Assembly: GCF_016745095.1 (NCBI RefSeq)
Contig: NZ_CP067087.1
Location: 2,902,501-2,966,500, forward strand
DNA from: Croceicoccus sp. YJ47
GTDB taxonomy: Bacteria > Pseudomonadota > Alphaproteobacteria > Sphingomonadales > Sphingomonadaceae
DNA length: 64,000 bases
Reading direction: 5' to 3'
The translations under genes were made by a program, and so were the position numbers. Below the pieces are notes generated by a model. It saw only the letters and a program-made list of their open reading frames with translations. It searched no databases and was not told the DNA's origin. Position 1 is the stretch's first letter. Each line of letters opens with the position of its first letter. This document shows, one piece after another, positions 43,987-54,325 of this stretch.

Positions 43987-44400
43987 ATGGCGCGTCGATA
44001 CTGGCTGATGAAGTCCGAGCCCGATGTCTATTCGTGGGACGATCTGGTGGAGCAGGGCGAAGGCACCTGGGACGGCGTCCGCAATCACAAGGCGAAAAAC
44101 AATCTGATCGCGATGAAAAAGGGCGATCAGGCGTTCTTCTATCACTCGAATATCGGGCTGGAGATCGTCGGCATCGTCGAGATCAGCGAGGATGGCATCA
44201 CCGATCCGACCGATGAAACCGGCAAATGGGCCGCGGTGAAGGTGAAACCCGTTCGCAAGCTCGAAAACCCGGTCACGTTGAAGCAGGTCAAGGCCACACC
44301 CGAACTTGAGGAAATGGAGCTGGTGAAGCTCTCCCGGCTTTCGGTGGGCGAAGTTCGTCCGGAGGAATGGAAGCTCATCCTCAAGATGGCGCAGGATTGA
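43987..44400 (+). CDS. EVE-domain protein
   Basis: 137 residues, the full family length, starting at ATG 43987 with aaagggagg upstream. Motifs: Y-W-L-M-K-S-E-P, W-D-G-V-R-N-H-K-A-K-N-N, F-Y-H-S-N. EVE/PUA-like domains bind modified bases. This family includes human THYN1, and related domains occur in restriction systems. It is the first chromosomal gene after attR. Confidence 0.92.
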   Translation: MARRYWLMKSEPDVYSWDDLVEQGEGTWDGVRNHKAKNNLIAMKKGDQAFFYHSNIGLEIVGIVEISEDGITDPTDETGKWAAVKVKPVRKLENPVTLKQVKATPELEEMELVKLSRLSVGEVRPEEWKLILKMAQD

Positions 44401-44554
44401 ACGCCGACTCCGCACCGTCCCGAATCGAGACAGGCTCGCGCGATCGGTCCAATGCCGGGTCGATCGCTGGTGCGGACGAAACGAATTGGTTACCATTCCG
44501 TTAAAATAAGATCCGGGCCATTACGTAGGCCCGGCGGATAGCGGAGATCGACCG

Positions 44555-44776
44555 ATGCCCCCCTTGCCAGCCTCCCTGATATTCGTGCGCGAAACCGCGG
44601 TCGAGGGGCGTACGATCCTCTTTGGGCAGGCTACGCGGCATGTTAAAGGCCAGCCGGCGCGCCGGTCGCTCCTCGCCCGGTTGCCCGCGTTCGCGCGTCC
44701 GAGCATGCAGGATACGCGCGATTTCCTGCTGGCCTATTGCGCGGGTTTCCTCGCGGTTGGCGCCTTCATCTTCTGA
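44555..44776 (+). CDS. Small hypothetical membrane protein
   Basis: 73 residues ending in a single hydrophobic helix (F-L-L-A-Y-C-A-G-F-L-A-V-G-A-F-I-F), with a basic N-terminal half. Tail-anchored appearance. No family recognised. Weak start context. Confidence 0.5.
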   Translation: MPPLPASLIFVRETAVEGRTILFGQATRHVKGQPARRSLLARLPAFARPSMQDTRDFLLAYCAGFLAVGAFIF

Positions 44777-44798
44777 CGATCATCGAGCGCCGGCGAGC

Positions 44799-46109
44799 CT
44801 AGCCCGCGCTCGCCAGCCGTTTTTCCGCGCGATACAGGACAAAGCCGAGCCACGCCGAGCCGATGCACATCGCCGCGGCGAGAAGCAGCTGATCCTCGAT
44901 CGAGACGCCCATCCCGGTCAGCATCACGGCGAGCAGCGACCCCCCCGTCATGGCAATCGCGTTCAGGATATTGTTCGCCGCGATGGTGCGCGCGGTCTGC
45001 GTCTTTTTCACGACCGTGGTGAGAAAGGCGTAGAGCGGCACCACGAACATGCCCCCGCTGACCGCGATGCCCAGGAGGCAGGCGAGCAGCGGCCATGCCA
45101 GCGGACGCGCAATGAACTCCAACGGTCCGAGCAGTCCGGAGGCGAGCGGCGTCCAGGCGAGGCAGACGAAGTGGAACAGCACGATGAAAATGCCCATCGC
45201 GATGACCGATACAGGGGCGTAGCGGGCCGAAACCTTGCCCTTCAGCAACCCGTTGATCGCCATGGAGCCGATTGCGACGCCGACCGAAAACACGACGAGG
45301 AACAGGCTGGCCACTTCCTTGCTCGCGGTCAGGACATTCTTGGCGAGCGGCGGAAATTCGATGAACAATACCGCCCCGATGGTCCAGAAGAAGCTGATCG
45401 CGATGATGGCGTAGAATACGCGCGAATCGACCATGGTGTCGCGAATGACCCGGATCGAACTGCGCCAGACATTGTAGTCGATCGCCTCGACATCGCCCTG
45501 CGCCGGGGCGGGGGGCACCTGACGCCCCGCGACATATCCCGCGATGGCGAGGAGGATCACGAGGATCGCCGCCCATTCCACCGCCACCCATCCCGCGAGG
45601 ATCGTCCCCGCCAGAATGGCGAGATAGGTCCCGGCCTCGACCAGCCCGGTCCCGGCCAGCACCTCGTCATCATGCAGATGTTGCGGCAGGATCGCGTATT
45701 TGATCGGCCCGAAGAATGTCGAGTGCACCCCCATCGCGAACAGCGCGGCCAGCAGCAGGGGTATCGCCATGCTTTCCACCGCGATCGATTGCCAGGCAAG
45801 CACAAGCCCGGCGGCGCCCGCGAGCATGATCCCGATCTCGGCCATCTTGATCCATCGGATGATCGCGGCCTTGTCGCGCATGTCCGCCAATTGCCCGGCG
45901 AGCGCGGAAAACAGGAAATAGGGCAGGATGAACACCGCCGACGCGATGGCCGAAAACCGGGCCTCCGCCGCTTCGGAGCTATACACCGAATACACGACGA
46001 ACAGCACCATCGCATTTTTATAGAGGTTGTCGTTGAACGCGCCCAGCATCTGCGTGACGAAGAGGGGCACGAACCGCCGTTGCTTCATGAGTCGAGTCGA
46101 TAGGGTCAT
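44799..46109 (-). CDS. LplT-like MFS lysophospholipid transporter
   Basis: 436 residues from ATG 46109 with about 12 helices. The signature F-V-T-Q-M-L-G-A-F-N-D-N-L-Y-K-N at the N-terminus and F-F-G-P-I-K-Y matches the LplT/Aas group that flips lysophospholipid across the inner membrane. The acyltransferase domain sometimes fused to it is absent. Divergent from pgsA, a phospholipid-synthesis gene, across 130 bases. Confidence 0.88.
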   Translation of the reverse strand: MTLSTRLMKQRRFVPLFVTQMLGAFNDNLYKNAMVLFVVYSVYSSEAAEARFSAIASAVFILPYFLFSALAGQLADMRDKAAIIRWIKMAEIGIMLAGAAGLVLAWQSIAVESMAIPLLLAALFAMGVHSTFFGPIKYAILPQHLHDDEVLAGTGLVEAGTYLAILAGTILAGWVAVEWAAILVILLAIAGYVAGRQVPPAPAQGDVEAIDYNVWRSSIRVIRDTMVDSRVFYAIIAISFFWTIGAVLFIEFPPLAKNVLTASKEVASLFLVVFSVGVAIGSMAINGLLKGKVSARYAPVSVIAMGIFIVLFHFVCLAWTPLASGLLGPLEFIARPLAWPLLACLLGIAVSGGMFVVPLYAFLTTVVKKTQTARTIAANNILNAIAMTGGSLLAVMLTGMGVSIEDQLLLAAAMCIGSAWLGFVLYRAEKRLASAG

Positions 46110-46241
46110 GCAATATCCGGTCGCGATCCTTGGCCATGGCATTAAACGCTGGCGGGCGCGGCACAACCCCTACGGCACGGGGCGGGTGCCGCAATTTGTT
46201 TCATTGCGGCGAAGTTTCCCGCTATGCGCGCAGGCGACATC

Positions 46242-46808
46242 ATGCTGACCTTACCGAATCTCCTTACCCTGTCGCGAATTTTCGCCGTTCCGCTGCTCGC
46301 CGTGCTGATGTGGTGGCCGGGATGGACGATCGGCTATCTCGCCGCGTTCGTCGTCTATTCGCTGGCGGGGATCACCGATTATTTCGACGGCTATCTCGCG
46401 CGGGCGAGCGGGCGGGTCAGCCGGCTCGGCATTTTTCTCGACCCCATCGCGGACAAGATCATGGTGGCCGCGGTCATCCTCGTGCTGACGGCGCAGGGGG
46501 CGTTGCGCGGGCCGTTTTTCGGCGATCTGCACGTGGTGGCGGGGCTGATCATCCTCATTCGCGAGATTGCGGTGTCGGGCCTGCGCGAGTTTCTTGCAGG
46601 CGTGCAGGTGTCGGTGCCCGTGTCCCGCCTCGCCAAGTGGAAAACCACGTTGCAGATCATTTCGCTCGGCGCGCTGATCCTGGCGCAGGGGATACCCGGG
46701 CAGGTGTGGATCCACCTTGTCGGGATCGTGAGCCTGTGGGGCGCGGCGGTGCTGACCGTCATCACCGGGTGGGATTATTTGCGCATCGGCCTGCGCCACA
46801 TGGATTGA
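46242..46808 (+). CDS. pgsA: CDP-diacylglycerol-glycerol-3-phosphate 3-phosphatidyltransferase
   Basis: 188 residues from ATG 46242; ATG 46224 adds six. The CDP-alcohol phosphotransferase signature D-x2-D-G-x2-A-R-x8-G-x3-D-x3-D is complete at about residues 43-65, with four or more membrane helices. It makes phosphatidylglycerol phosphate. Confidence 0.94.
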   Translation: MLTLPNLLTLSRIFAVPLLAVLMWWPGWTIGYLAAFVVYSLAGITDYFDGYLARASGRVSRLGIFLDPIADKIMVAAVILVLTAQGALRGPFFGDLHVVAGLIILIREIAVSGLREFLAGVQVSVPVSRLAKWKTTLQIISLGALILAQGIPGQVWIHLVGIVSLWGAAVLTVITGWDYLRIGLRHMD

Positions 46809-46827
46809 TCCTTCGCCGCGGAGGGCG

Positions 46828-47727
46828 TCACCCTTCGCGCAATTCCTGCGCGAGGAGGCGGAATTCGTCGCCGCGCGGGCTGTTCCGGCGCCAGACCAGC
46901 GCAATCTCGCGCGTCGGGTTTTCGGATTGCAGCGGCCGCGCCACCACGTCGGTATCGCGCAATATGCCCGCATCGATCGCCATCTGCGGCAACATCGTGA
47001 GGCCGAGCCCGTTGTCCACCATCTGCACCAGCGTGTGCAGGCTTGTCCCGATCATCGTCGCATTGGCGCGCAGTTCGGGACGGTTGCACGCGGCCAGCGC
47101 ATGCTCCTTGAGGCAATGCCCATCCTCGAGCAGGAGCAGCCGCCCTTCGTCGATCATGGAAGCCGGGATGATTTCGGGCGGATCGCGCGGATCGTCCTTG
47201 GGAAAGGCGATGAGCAATTCGTCGTGCGAAATATGCTCGTGCTCGACGTCCCCCACCGCGAAGGGCAGCGCGAGGAGCACGCAATCCGCCCGCCCGTGAT
47301 GGAGCGATTCGATGGCGTCGGCGCTCGGCTCCTCGCGCAGGAAAAGCTTCAACTGCGGGCGTTCGCGTCGGAGGCGGGGAAGAATGCGCGGGAGCAGGAA
47401 CGGCGCGATGGTGGGGATGACGCTCATCCTGAGCTCACCCGAAAGCGGCTTTCCGGCCGAGGCGACAAGCTCGCTCAATTCCTCCGCCTCGCGCAAAAGC
47501 CGGTGCGCCTTGTCCACGACCCGATTGCCGAGCGGGGTAAAGCGCACGACCCGCCGGGTGCGTTCGACCAGCGTCACGCCGAGCAGCGATTCCAGCTCGC
47601 GTATTCCGGCTAAAAGCGTCGATTGCGAGACATAGACGCTCTCCGCCGCGCGCCCGAAATGCCCCTGCTCATGCAGCGCCAGCAGATATTGCAGCTGTTT
47701 CAGCGTGGGCAGGTAACTGTTTTTCAT
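46828..47727 (-). CDS. oxyR: LysR-type hydrogen-peroxide sensor OxyR
   Basis: 299 residues. The N-terminal winged helix has the LysR pattern (F-G-R-A-A-E-S-V-Y-V-S-Q-S-T-L). The regulatory domain has the redox pair in D-G-H-C-L-K-E-H-A-L-A-A-C, the OxyR disulfide spacing. It activates peroxide defence genes; a peroxiredoxin lies 6 kb away. Monocistronic, with rnd upstream. Confidence 0.93.
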   Translation of the reverse strand: MKNSYLPTLKQLQYLLALHEQGHFGRAAESVYVSQSTLLAGIRELESLLGVTLVERTRRVVRFTPLGNRVVDKAHRLLREAEELSELVASAGKPLSGELRMSVIPTIAPFLLPRILPRLRRERPQLKLFLREEPSADAIESLHHGRADCVLLALPFAVGDVEHEHISHDELLIAFPKDDPRDPPEIIPASMIDEGRLLLLEDGHCLKEHALAACNRPELRANATMIGTSLHTLVQMVDNGLGLTMLPQMAIDAGILRDTDVVARPLQSENPTREIALVWRRNSPRGDEFRLLAQELREG

Positions 47728-47746
47728 CGCTGCACGAGGCCGGCCA

Positions 47747-48930
47747 TCACGCGGTCGGCACCGGCCTGTCGTCGACCCGCGTCATGGTGATTCGCCCATC
47801 CTTCACGGCAAAGGCCATCTTGCCCTCCACCAGGTCGAGCGCGTCGCGGCCAAATTGTTCGTACCGCCACCCTTCGAGCAGGGGCAGCCCCTTGCGCGCC
47901 CCGGCGGCGAGGTTTTCGAGATCGTCGGACCGCGCGATCAGGCGCGATGCAACGTCAATTTCCCGGCTCCGGATTTTCAGCAGCAGTTTCAGTAAGTCGG
48001 CGACAAGCGCCCCTTCCTTGCCCAGCGGCGTACCGCGCTTGCGTTCCGGCATTTCTTCGGCGGGCAGGGGCGCGGCGGCGGACAGGACGTCCATCAATCT
48101 CTTCCCGATGTCATTGTCCTTCCACCCGTTCGACAGGCCGCGCACCTTGGCGAGGTCGCCCTGTTGCCGCGGGGGATGGGCGGCGATGTCGGCGAGCGTT
48201 TCGTCGCGCATGATGCGGCCGCGCGGATGTCCTTGTCCTGCGCCTCGATCTCGCGCCACGCGGCCAGTGCCTTCAACCGGCCGAGCACGTCGGGTTTGCG
48301 CCCCTGCGCGCGGATGCGGCGCCATTGTTCGTCCGGATCGTTGCGGTAATGCTCCGGATCGGCGAGCTTTTCCATCTCGACATTGAGCCATTCGCCGCGC
48401 CCGGTTTCCATCAGGCGATCCAGCATGCGGGGAAAGATCTCCGCAAGATGGGTGACGTCGCCGATCGCATATTCGAGCTGCCGATCGGTCAGCGGACGCC
48501 GGGACCAGTCGGTAAAGCGCGCCCCCTTGTCGACGGAGAAATTGAGCCATGTCTCGACCAGGTTGGAATAGCCGATCTGCTCCGACTGACTGATGGCCAT
48601 CATCGCGATCTGCGTGTCGAAAATCGGGTGCGGCGTCTTGCCGATGAGGTTGTAGATGATCTCCACATCCTGCCCGCCGGCATGGAAGATTTTCAGCACG
48701 TCCTCATTATCGGTAAGGAGGTCGAGCAGCGGCGTCAGGTCGATCCCGTCGGCCAGCGGGTCGATGGCGGCGGCTTCCTTCCCGTCGGAAATCTGCACGA
48801 GGCAGAGCAGCGGCCAATAGGTCGATTCCCGCATGAATTCGGTATCGACCGCCACGAAGTCGGCGGAGGCCATACGGTCGCACAGGGCGGTCAGCGCGGC
48901 GGTGTCGGTGATCAGGTCATGTATCTTCAT
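47747..48930 (-). pseudogene. rnd: Ribonuclease D, interrupted by a single-base frameshift
   Basis: From ATG 48930 the DEDD exonuclease domain (V-A-V-D-T-E-F, H-A-G-G-Q-D, F-D-T-Q-I-A, Y-A-I-G-D-V) is intact. After Q-D-K-D-I at about 48225 the frame shifts; adding one C gives P-R-G-R-I-M-R-D-E and the two HRDC domains to the stop at 47747. As with the DEAD-box gene, the lesion is one base in a GC-rich stretch. The family trims tRNA 3' ends. Confidence 0.85.
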
Positions 48931-49080
48931 CTGACGCATGCGTTACGCCGAAGTGGGGGCAGGTTCAATAAGCACGCGCGCCTTCGTGGGGGCGCGGCGC
49001 CATTGCCCACTGGAAAAGCGGCGCGCTTTGACCTAGGGCGCCGGTCATTCTTTCATTCTTTCATAAAGCACGAAATTCTC

Positions 49081-50901
49081 ATGCACCCCTATCGCACCCA
49101 TAATTGCGGCGCCCTGACCGCCGCCAACACCGGCGAGACCGTTCGCCTGTCCGGATGGATCCATCGCAAGCGCGACCACGGCGGCGTCCTGTTCGTCGAC
49201 CTGCGCGACAATTACGGCATCACGCAGCTCGTCGCGGACGAGGACAGCCCCGCGCTCGACGTGCTGGACCGGCTGCGCGTGGAGAGCGTCATCACCATCG
49301 ACGGCGAGGTGAAGGCCCGCAATGCCGCCACGGTGAATGCGAACCTGCCCACCGGCGAGATCGAGGTGTTCGTGCGCGAGATCACGGTGCAGAGCCGCGC
49401 CGACGAATTGCCGATGCCGGTGGCGGGCGATGCCGAATATCCCGAGGAAATCCGGCTGAAGCACCGCTTCCTCGACCTGCGCCGGGACAAGGTGCACGCC
49501 AATATTCTGCTGCGTTCGAAGGTCATCACCTCGATCCGCGGCCGCATGGTCGATCAGGGCTTTACCGAGTTCCAGACCCCGATCTTGACGGCAAGCAGCC
49601 CCGAAGGCGCGCGCGATTTCCTCGTGCCGAGCCGTCTGCACGCAGGCAAGTTCTACGCGCTGCCGCAGGCGCCGCAGATGTTCAAGCAGATGCTCATGGT
49701 CGCAGGGTTCGACCGCTATTTCCAGATCGCGCCCTGTTTCCGGGACGAGGATCTGCGTGCCGATCGCAGCCTCGAATTCTACCAGCTCGATTTCGAGATG
49801 AGCTATGTCACGCAGGAAGACGTGTTTCAGACGCTGGAACCCGTGCTCGCCGGCGTGTTCGAGGAATTCGCGAACGGCAAGAGCGTGACGAAGGCGGGCG
49901 ATTTTCCGCGCATCCCCTATGCCGAGGCGATGCTGAAATACGGGAGCGACAAGCCCGATCTTCGCAATCCGCTCATCATTTCGGACGTGACCCGTCATTT
50001 CGAGACGTCGGGTTTCGGCCTGTTTGAGAAGATCGTCGGATCGGGCGGGGTCGTGCGCGCGATCCCGGCGCCGAACACCGCGGACAAGAGCCGCAAGTTC
50101 TTCGACGACATGAACAACTGGGCCCGCGGCGAAGGATTTGCCGGGCTTGGCTATGTCACGCGCAAGGGCGGCACGTTCGGCGGCCCCATCGCCAAGAACC
50201 ACGGCGAAGAGGGCATGGCGAAGCTTTACGAGGAGCTGGGCCTGGGCGACGACGACGGCCTGTTCTTTGCCGCGGGCAAGGAGAAGGAGGCGGCCAAGCT
50301 CGCCGGCGCGGCCCGCACCCGCACGGCGCAGGAGCTCGACCTGATCGAGAAGGATTGTTTCAAGTTCTGCTGGATCGTCGATTTCCCGATGTTCGAATAT
50401 GACGAAGAGCAAAAGCGCATCGATTTCAGCCACAACCCGTTCTCCATGCCGCAGGGCGAGCTGGAGGCGCTGGAAACGAAGGACCCGCTCGATATTCTCG
50501 CGTGGCAGTACGACATCGTGTGCAATGGCTACGAATTGTCGTCGGGCGCGATCCGGAACCACCGGCCCGACATCATGTACAAGGCGTTCGAGATCGCCGG
50601 ATATTCGCAAGCCGACGTCGACGCGAATTTCTCCGGCATGATCAACGCGTTCAAATATGGCGCGCCGCCGCACGGCGGTTCGGCACCGGGCATCGACCGC
50701 ATCGTCATGCTGCTCGCCGATGAACCGAACATCCGCGAGGTCATCGCCTTCCCTCTGAACCAGAAGGGCGAGGATCTGATGATGGCGGCGCCGTCCGCCG
50801 TGACCGCGAAACAGCTGAAGGAATTGCACATTCGCACGGTCGAACCGCCCAAGCCGGCGACCGAGCAGGCCGTGCGCACGGACCGTCTGGGCGACGGTTA
50901 A
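49081..50901 (+). CDS. aspS: Aspartyl-tRNA synthetase
   Basis: 606 residues from ATG 49081. An OB-fold anticodon domain, then class II core: motif 2 [18 protein letters not shown], the bacterial insertion (GAD) domain, and motif 3 G-I-D-R-I-V-M-L-L. The frame is open far upstream, antisense to rnd, which is not coding. Lies divergent from rnd across about 150 bases. Confidence 0.97.
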   Translation: MHPYRTHNCGALTAANTGETVRLSGWIHRKRDHGGVLFVDLRDNYGITQLVADEDSPALDVLDRLRVESVITIDGEVKARNAATVNANLPTGEIEVFVREITVQSRADELPMPVAGDAEYPEEIRLKHRFLDLRRDKVHANILLRSKVITSIRGRMVDQGFTEFQTPILTASSPEGARDFLVPSRLHAGKFYALPQAPQMFKQMLMVAGFDRYFQIAPCFRDEDLRADRSLEFYQLDFEMSYVTQEDVFQTLEPVLAGVFEEFANGKSVTKAGDFPRIPYAEAMLKYGSDKPDLRNPLIISDVTRHFETSGFGLFEKIVGSGGVVRAIPAPNTADKSRKFFDDMNNWARGEGFAGLGYVTRKGGTFGGPIAKNHGEEGMAKLYEELGLGDDDGLFFAAGKEKEAAKLAGAARTRTAQELDLIEKDCFKFCWIVDFPMFEYDEEQKRIDFSHNPFSMPQGELEALETKDPLDILAWQYDIVCNGYELSSGAIRNHRPDIMYKAFEIAGYSQADVDANFSGMINAFKYGAPPHGGSAPGIDRIVMLLADEPNIREVIAFPLNQKGEDLMMAAPSAVTAKQLKELHIRTVEPPKPATEQAVRTDRLGDG

Positions 50902-51028
50902 ATTCATGGCGGGCAGGCACGGGCCGATGATGGTGAAATATTTGAACCCCATCGGCACTTGCCAGCCCGCAAACCGTTGACTAGGGCGAACCCCTGATTT
51001 TTAACCGCTTTGAGCGAGAGGGCATTTC

Positions 51029-51265
51029 ATGAGCGATACCGAGGAACGCGTAAAGAAGATCGTGGTCGAGCATCTGGGCGTCGAAGCCGACAAGGTGACG
51101 ATGGATGCGAGCTTCATCGACGATCTGGGCGCGGACAGCCTCGACATCGTCGAGCTGGTCATGGCATTCGAAGAGGAATTCGGTGTCGAGATCCCCGACG
51201 ATGCCGCCGAGAAGATCACCACCGTGGGCGACGCGGTGAAATATATCGAAGAGCACAAGGGCTGA
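51029..51265 (+). CDS. acpP: Acyl carrier protein
   Basis: 78 residues, acidic, with the phosphopantetheine Ser in [11 protein letters not shown]. Carries growing acyl chains in fatty-acid synthesis. A good gagagg site precedes ATG 51029. A large hairpin follows before fabF. Confidence 0.97.
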   Translation: MSDTEERVKKIVVEHLGVEADKVTMDASFIDDLGADSLDIVELVMAFEEEFGVEIPDDAAEKITTVGDAVKYIEEHKG

Positions 51266-51278
51266 TAACACGGTCCTT

Positions 51279-51316
51279 GCCCGCCATGCCTTGACCATTG
51301 CAAGGCGTGGGCGGGC
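51279..51316 (+). promoter_or_regulatory. Strong hairpin between acpP and fabF
   Basis: gcccgcc-at-gccttg facing caaggc-gtg-ggcgggc with loop accattg, 14 bases after the acpP stop. It lacks a T-run, so it is more likely a processing site or partial attenuator that keeps acpP mRNA in excess than a full terminator. Confidence 0.5.
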
Positions 51317-51438
51317 CGCTTACCGACAGGCTCGGCCCGCTGGGCTGGGCCTGTTGCGTATTTGGCCCCGCAAATCGGATATATGCATAATGGAACCGGC
51401 CATGGCATGTGGCCGAACGGAACAATCGGAGTGTGCTG

Positions 51439-52698
51439 ATGCGTCGTGTGGTCGTTACCGGTCTGGGTCTGGTGACCCCGCTTGGGGCCGATGTCGAAAC
51501 GGTCTGGAAAAACATCCTGGCCGGAAAATCGGGCGCGGGTCCGATCGAACGTTTCGATGCCAGCAACCAGAAATGCCGCATCGCATGCGAGGTGAAGCCG
51601 GCTGACCATGAATATGGCTTCGACGCGAACAAGCGTGTCGACCACAAGATTCAGCGGCAGGTCGATCCCTTCATCGTGTACGGCATCGACGCCGCCGGTC
51701 AGGCGATAGAGGATGCCGGCCTGCTCGACATGAGCGAGGAGGAACGGTTCCGCGCCGGGTGCTCCATCGGTTCGGGCATCGGCGGCCTTCCGGGGATCGA
51801 GAAGGAATCGCTCATCCTTGCCGAAAAGGGGCCGGGCCGCGTGTCGCCGCATTTCGTTCACGGGCGGCTGATCAACCTCATCTCCGGGCAGGTTTCGATT
51901 CGTTACGGCCTGATGGGGCCAAATCACGCGGTGGTGACGGCCTGTTCGACCGGCGCCCATTCCATCGGCGATGCCGCGCGCATGATTCGCGAAGGCGATG
52001 CCGACGTGATGCTGGCGGGCGGTGCGGAGGCGACGATCTGCCCCATCGGCATCGCCGGTTTTGCGCAGGCGCGTGCCCTGTCCACCAATTTCAACGACGA
52101 TCCCACCCGGGCGAGCCGCCCCTATGACGTGGACCGCGACGGTTTCGTCATGGGCGAGGGCGCCGGCGTCGTCGTGCTCGAGGAATATGAAAAGGCGAAG
52201 GCCCGCGGCGCCAAGATCTATGCCGAGGTGCTGGGCTATGGCCTGTCGGGCGATGCGCACCATGTGACGGCGCCGCATCCCGACGGGTCGGGGGCCTATC
52301 GCTCGATGGAGATGGCGCTGCGCAAGGCGGGCGTCGATGCGTCCGAGATCGATTACATCAACGCACACGGCACCTCGACCCCGCTGGGTGACGAACTGGA
52401 GCTGGGCGCGGTGCGGCGGCTTTTCGGGAGCGCGGTCGACACGCTTTCGATGAGCAGCACGAAATCCGCGATCGGCCATCTGCTCGGCGGGGCAGGGGCG
52501 GTCGAATCGATCTTCTGCATGCTGGCGATGCGCGATTCGATCGTGCCGCCGACGCTCAATCTCGATAACCCCAGCGAGAGCTGCAAGGGGGTCGATCTCG
52601 TCCCGCACACGGCGAAGGAGCGCAAGGTCAAGGCCGTGCTCAACAACAGCTTCGGCTTTGGCGGGACGAATGCGTCGCTGGTGATGAAGGCGGTCTGA
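51439..52698 (+). CDS. fabF: 3-oxoacyl-ACP synthase II
   Basis: 419 residues from ATG 51439 (ten codons after another possible start). The catalytic Cys is in V-T-A-C-S-T-G-A-H, the two His in N-A-H-G-T-S-T-P-L-G-D and S-A-I-G-H-L-L-G-G-A-G, and F-G-F-G-G-T-N at the end. Elongates acyl-ACP. Follows acpP and precedes mltG, a common order. Confidence 0.97.
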   Translation: MRRVVVTGLGLVTPLGADVETVWKNILAGKSGAGPIERFDASNQKCRIACEVKPADHEYGFDANKRVDHKIQRQVDPFIVYGIDAAGQAIEDAGLLDMSEEERFRAGCSIGSGIGGLPGIEKESLILAEKGPGRVSPHFVHGRLINLISGQVSIRYGLMGPNHAVVTACSTGAHSIGDAARMIREGDADVMLAGGAEATICPIGIAGFAQARALSTNFNDDPTRASRPYDVDRDGFVMGEGAGVVVLEEYEKAKARGAKIYAEVLGYGLSGDAHHVTAPHPDGSGAYRSMEMALRKAGVDASEIDYINAHGTSTPLGDELELGAVRRLFGSAVDTLSMSSTKSAIGHLLGGAGAVESIFCMLAMRDSIVPPTLNLDNPSESCKGVDLVPHTAKERKVKAVLNNSFGFGGTNASLVMKAV

Positions 52699-52699
52699 C

Positions 52700-53689
52700 A
52701 TGGCGGCGGGGCGCAGGGTTCGGCGCTGGCTGCTCGGCGGGATTGCCGCGGGCATCCTCGCCGTTCTGGTCGCCGTCGTCATTTTCGCGAGCGGGTGGTA
52801 CGGCGCCGCGAACCTCGATGAAGAGCGCCCCTTTGTGGTGCCGTCGGGCGCAACCCTGACGGCGATCGCGCAAAAACTGGAGAGCGAGGACATCATCGGT
52901 TCCGCCGATGGGTTCCTTCTGCGCGCGAAGATCTTCGGCGGCGGCGATCCGGTGCAGGCGGGCGAGTTCCTCCTTCCGGCGGGGGCATCGCCGGCGCGTA
53001 TCCTCGACATTTTTCAGAACGGCGATGTCATCCGCCGGTTCGTCACCATTCCCGAGGGTCTGCCCTCGATCATGGTGCACGAAAGGCTGATGGCGGAGCC
53101 TCTGCTGACCGGGACGATCCCGGTGCCGGCAGAAGGCTCGATCCTCCCCGACAGCTACGATTTCGAACGGGGAGAGAGCCGCGCCGACGTCCTCGCCCGG
53201 ATGGAAACCGCGATGGATGAATTCCTTGCCGAGGCATGGGCAAAACGGTCGACGAACATCGCCGTCTCCAGCCCCGCCGAAACGCTTTCGCTGGCATCTG
53301 TAGTGGAGAAGGAAACCGGTGTTCCGAAGGAACGGCGCATGGTCGCCGGCCTCTACACCAATCGGTTGAAGACCGGCATGCGGCTTCAGGCCGACCCGAC
53401 GATCATCTACCCCATCACAAAGGGAAAACCGCTCGGCCGCAGGATCCGCCGATCCGAGATCGACGCGGTCAATGGCTACAATACCTATTCGATGGACGGG
53501 CTGCCCAAGGGGCCGATCACGAACCCGGGGCGCGAATCGATCCGGGCGGTGCTGAACCCTGCGGATACGGATGCGCTCTACATGGTGGCGGACGGGACCG
53601 GTGGGCACGTGTTTGCCGATACGCTGGCCGGGCATAACGAAAACGTGCGCAAATGGCGCGCGATCCGGCGCGCCCGCGGCGAAATCTGA
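52700..53689 (+). CDS. mltG: Endolytic transglycosylase MltG
   Basis: 329 residues starting two bases after fabF. One N-terminal membrane helix (about 10-32), a LysM-like region, then the YceG domain with its catalytic Glu in S-V-V-E-K-E-T-G and the L-Q-A-D-P-T and Y-N-T-Y motifs. Cleaves nascent glycan strands to set their length. Confidence 0.95.
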   Translation: MAAGRRVRRWLLGGIAAGILAVLVAVVIFASGWYGAANLDEERPFVVPSGATLTAIAQKLESEDIIGSADGFLLRAKIFGGGDPVQAGEFLLPAGASPARILDIFQNGDVIRRFVTIPEGLPSIMVHERLMAEPLLTGTIPVPAEGSILPDSYDFERGESRADVLARMETAMDEFLAEAWAKRSTNIAVSSPAETLSLASVVEKETGVPKERRMVAGLYTNRLKTGMRLQADPTIIYPITKGKPLGRRIRRSEIDAVNGYNTYSMDGLPKGPITNPGRESIRAVLNPADTDALYMVADGTGGHVFADTLAGHNENVRKWRAIRRARGEI

Positions 53690-53797
53690 ACGGGCGCGGC
53701 GAAGGGCGGGCCAAAGGGCGCTTTTTGGAACCGGTCGCCGATGCCGCCGTTCCCTTGGCAAATGTCACATTCCGCCGAGGCCAACAGGGGCATATCC

Positions 53798-54325
53798 ATG
53801 CACAAACAGATTCCCGACGTCACATTGAAGACCCGCGTCCGCGACGAAAGCATCGGCGGCGATAATCCGTTCCGCTGGCGCGATTTCCCGGTTCGCGACG
53901 AATGGGCAGGAAAGACGATCGTCGCGTTTTCGCTGCCGGGCGCGTTCACGCCGACCTGCACCAACGAACAATGCCCCAGCTACGAATCGATGTATGAGGA
54001 TTTCAAGGCGGCGGGCGCGGACGAGGTCTACTGTATCGCGGTGAACGACGCCTTCGTCATGTACCAATGGTCGAAGCATCTGGGCCTCGAAAAGGTGAAG
54101 ATGCTGCCCGACGGTTCCGGGGATTTCACCCGCCGCATGGGCATGTTGATCAACAAGGATCATCTGGGCTTCGGTCAGCGATCGTGGCGATACGCCATGA
54201 TCGTGAAGGACAATGTCGTCACCGACTGGTTCGAGGAACCGGGCATCAACGATGTCGGCGCCGACGAGGATCCGTATGGCGTTTCCGCGCCGGAAAAGGT
54301 GCTGGCCGCGCTGAAGAATGGTTGA
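53798..54325 (+). CDS. Peroxiredoxin (Prx5-like, AhpC/TSA superfamily)
   Basis: 175 residues from ATG 53798. The peroxidatic Cys is in G-A-F-T-P-T-C-T-N-E-Q-C-P-S-Y, the Prx5 pattern; a further Cys lies in V-Y-C-I-A-V. Reduces peroxides. Its length without a C-terminal glutaredoxin suggests an external reductant. Overlaps the next gene by eight bases. Confidence 0.92.
   Translation: MHKQIPDVTLKTRVRDESIGGDNPFRWRDFPVRDEWAGKTIVAFSLPGAFTPTCTNEQCPSYESMYEDFKAAGADEVYCIAVNDAFVMYQWSKHLGLEKVKMLPDGSGDFTRRMGMLINKDHLGFGQRSWRYAMIVKDNVVTDWFEEPGINDVGADEDPYGVSAPEKVLAALKNG

Noticed and set aside
48325-49080. 252-codon N-terminal extension of aspS
   Set aside because: Lies antisense to rnd and breaks the standard AspRS start at 49081.
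49045-50958. 637-residue minus-strand frame
   Set aside because: Antisense to aspS, which has complete class II synthetase motifs.
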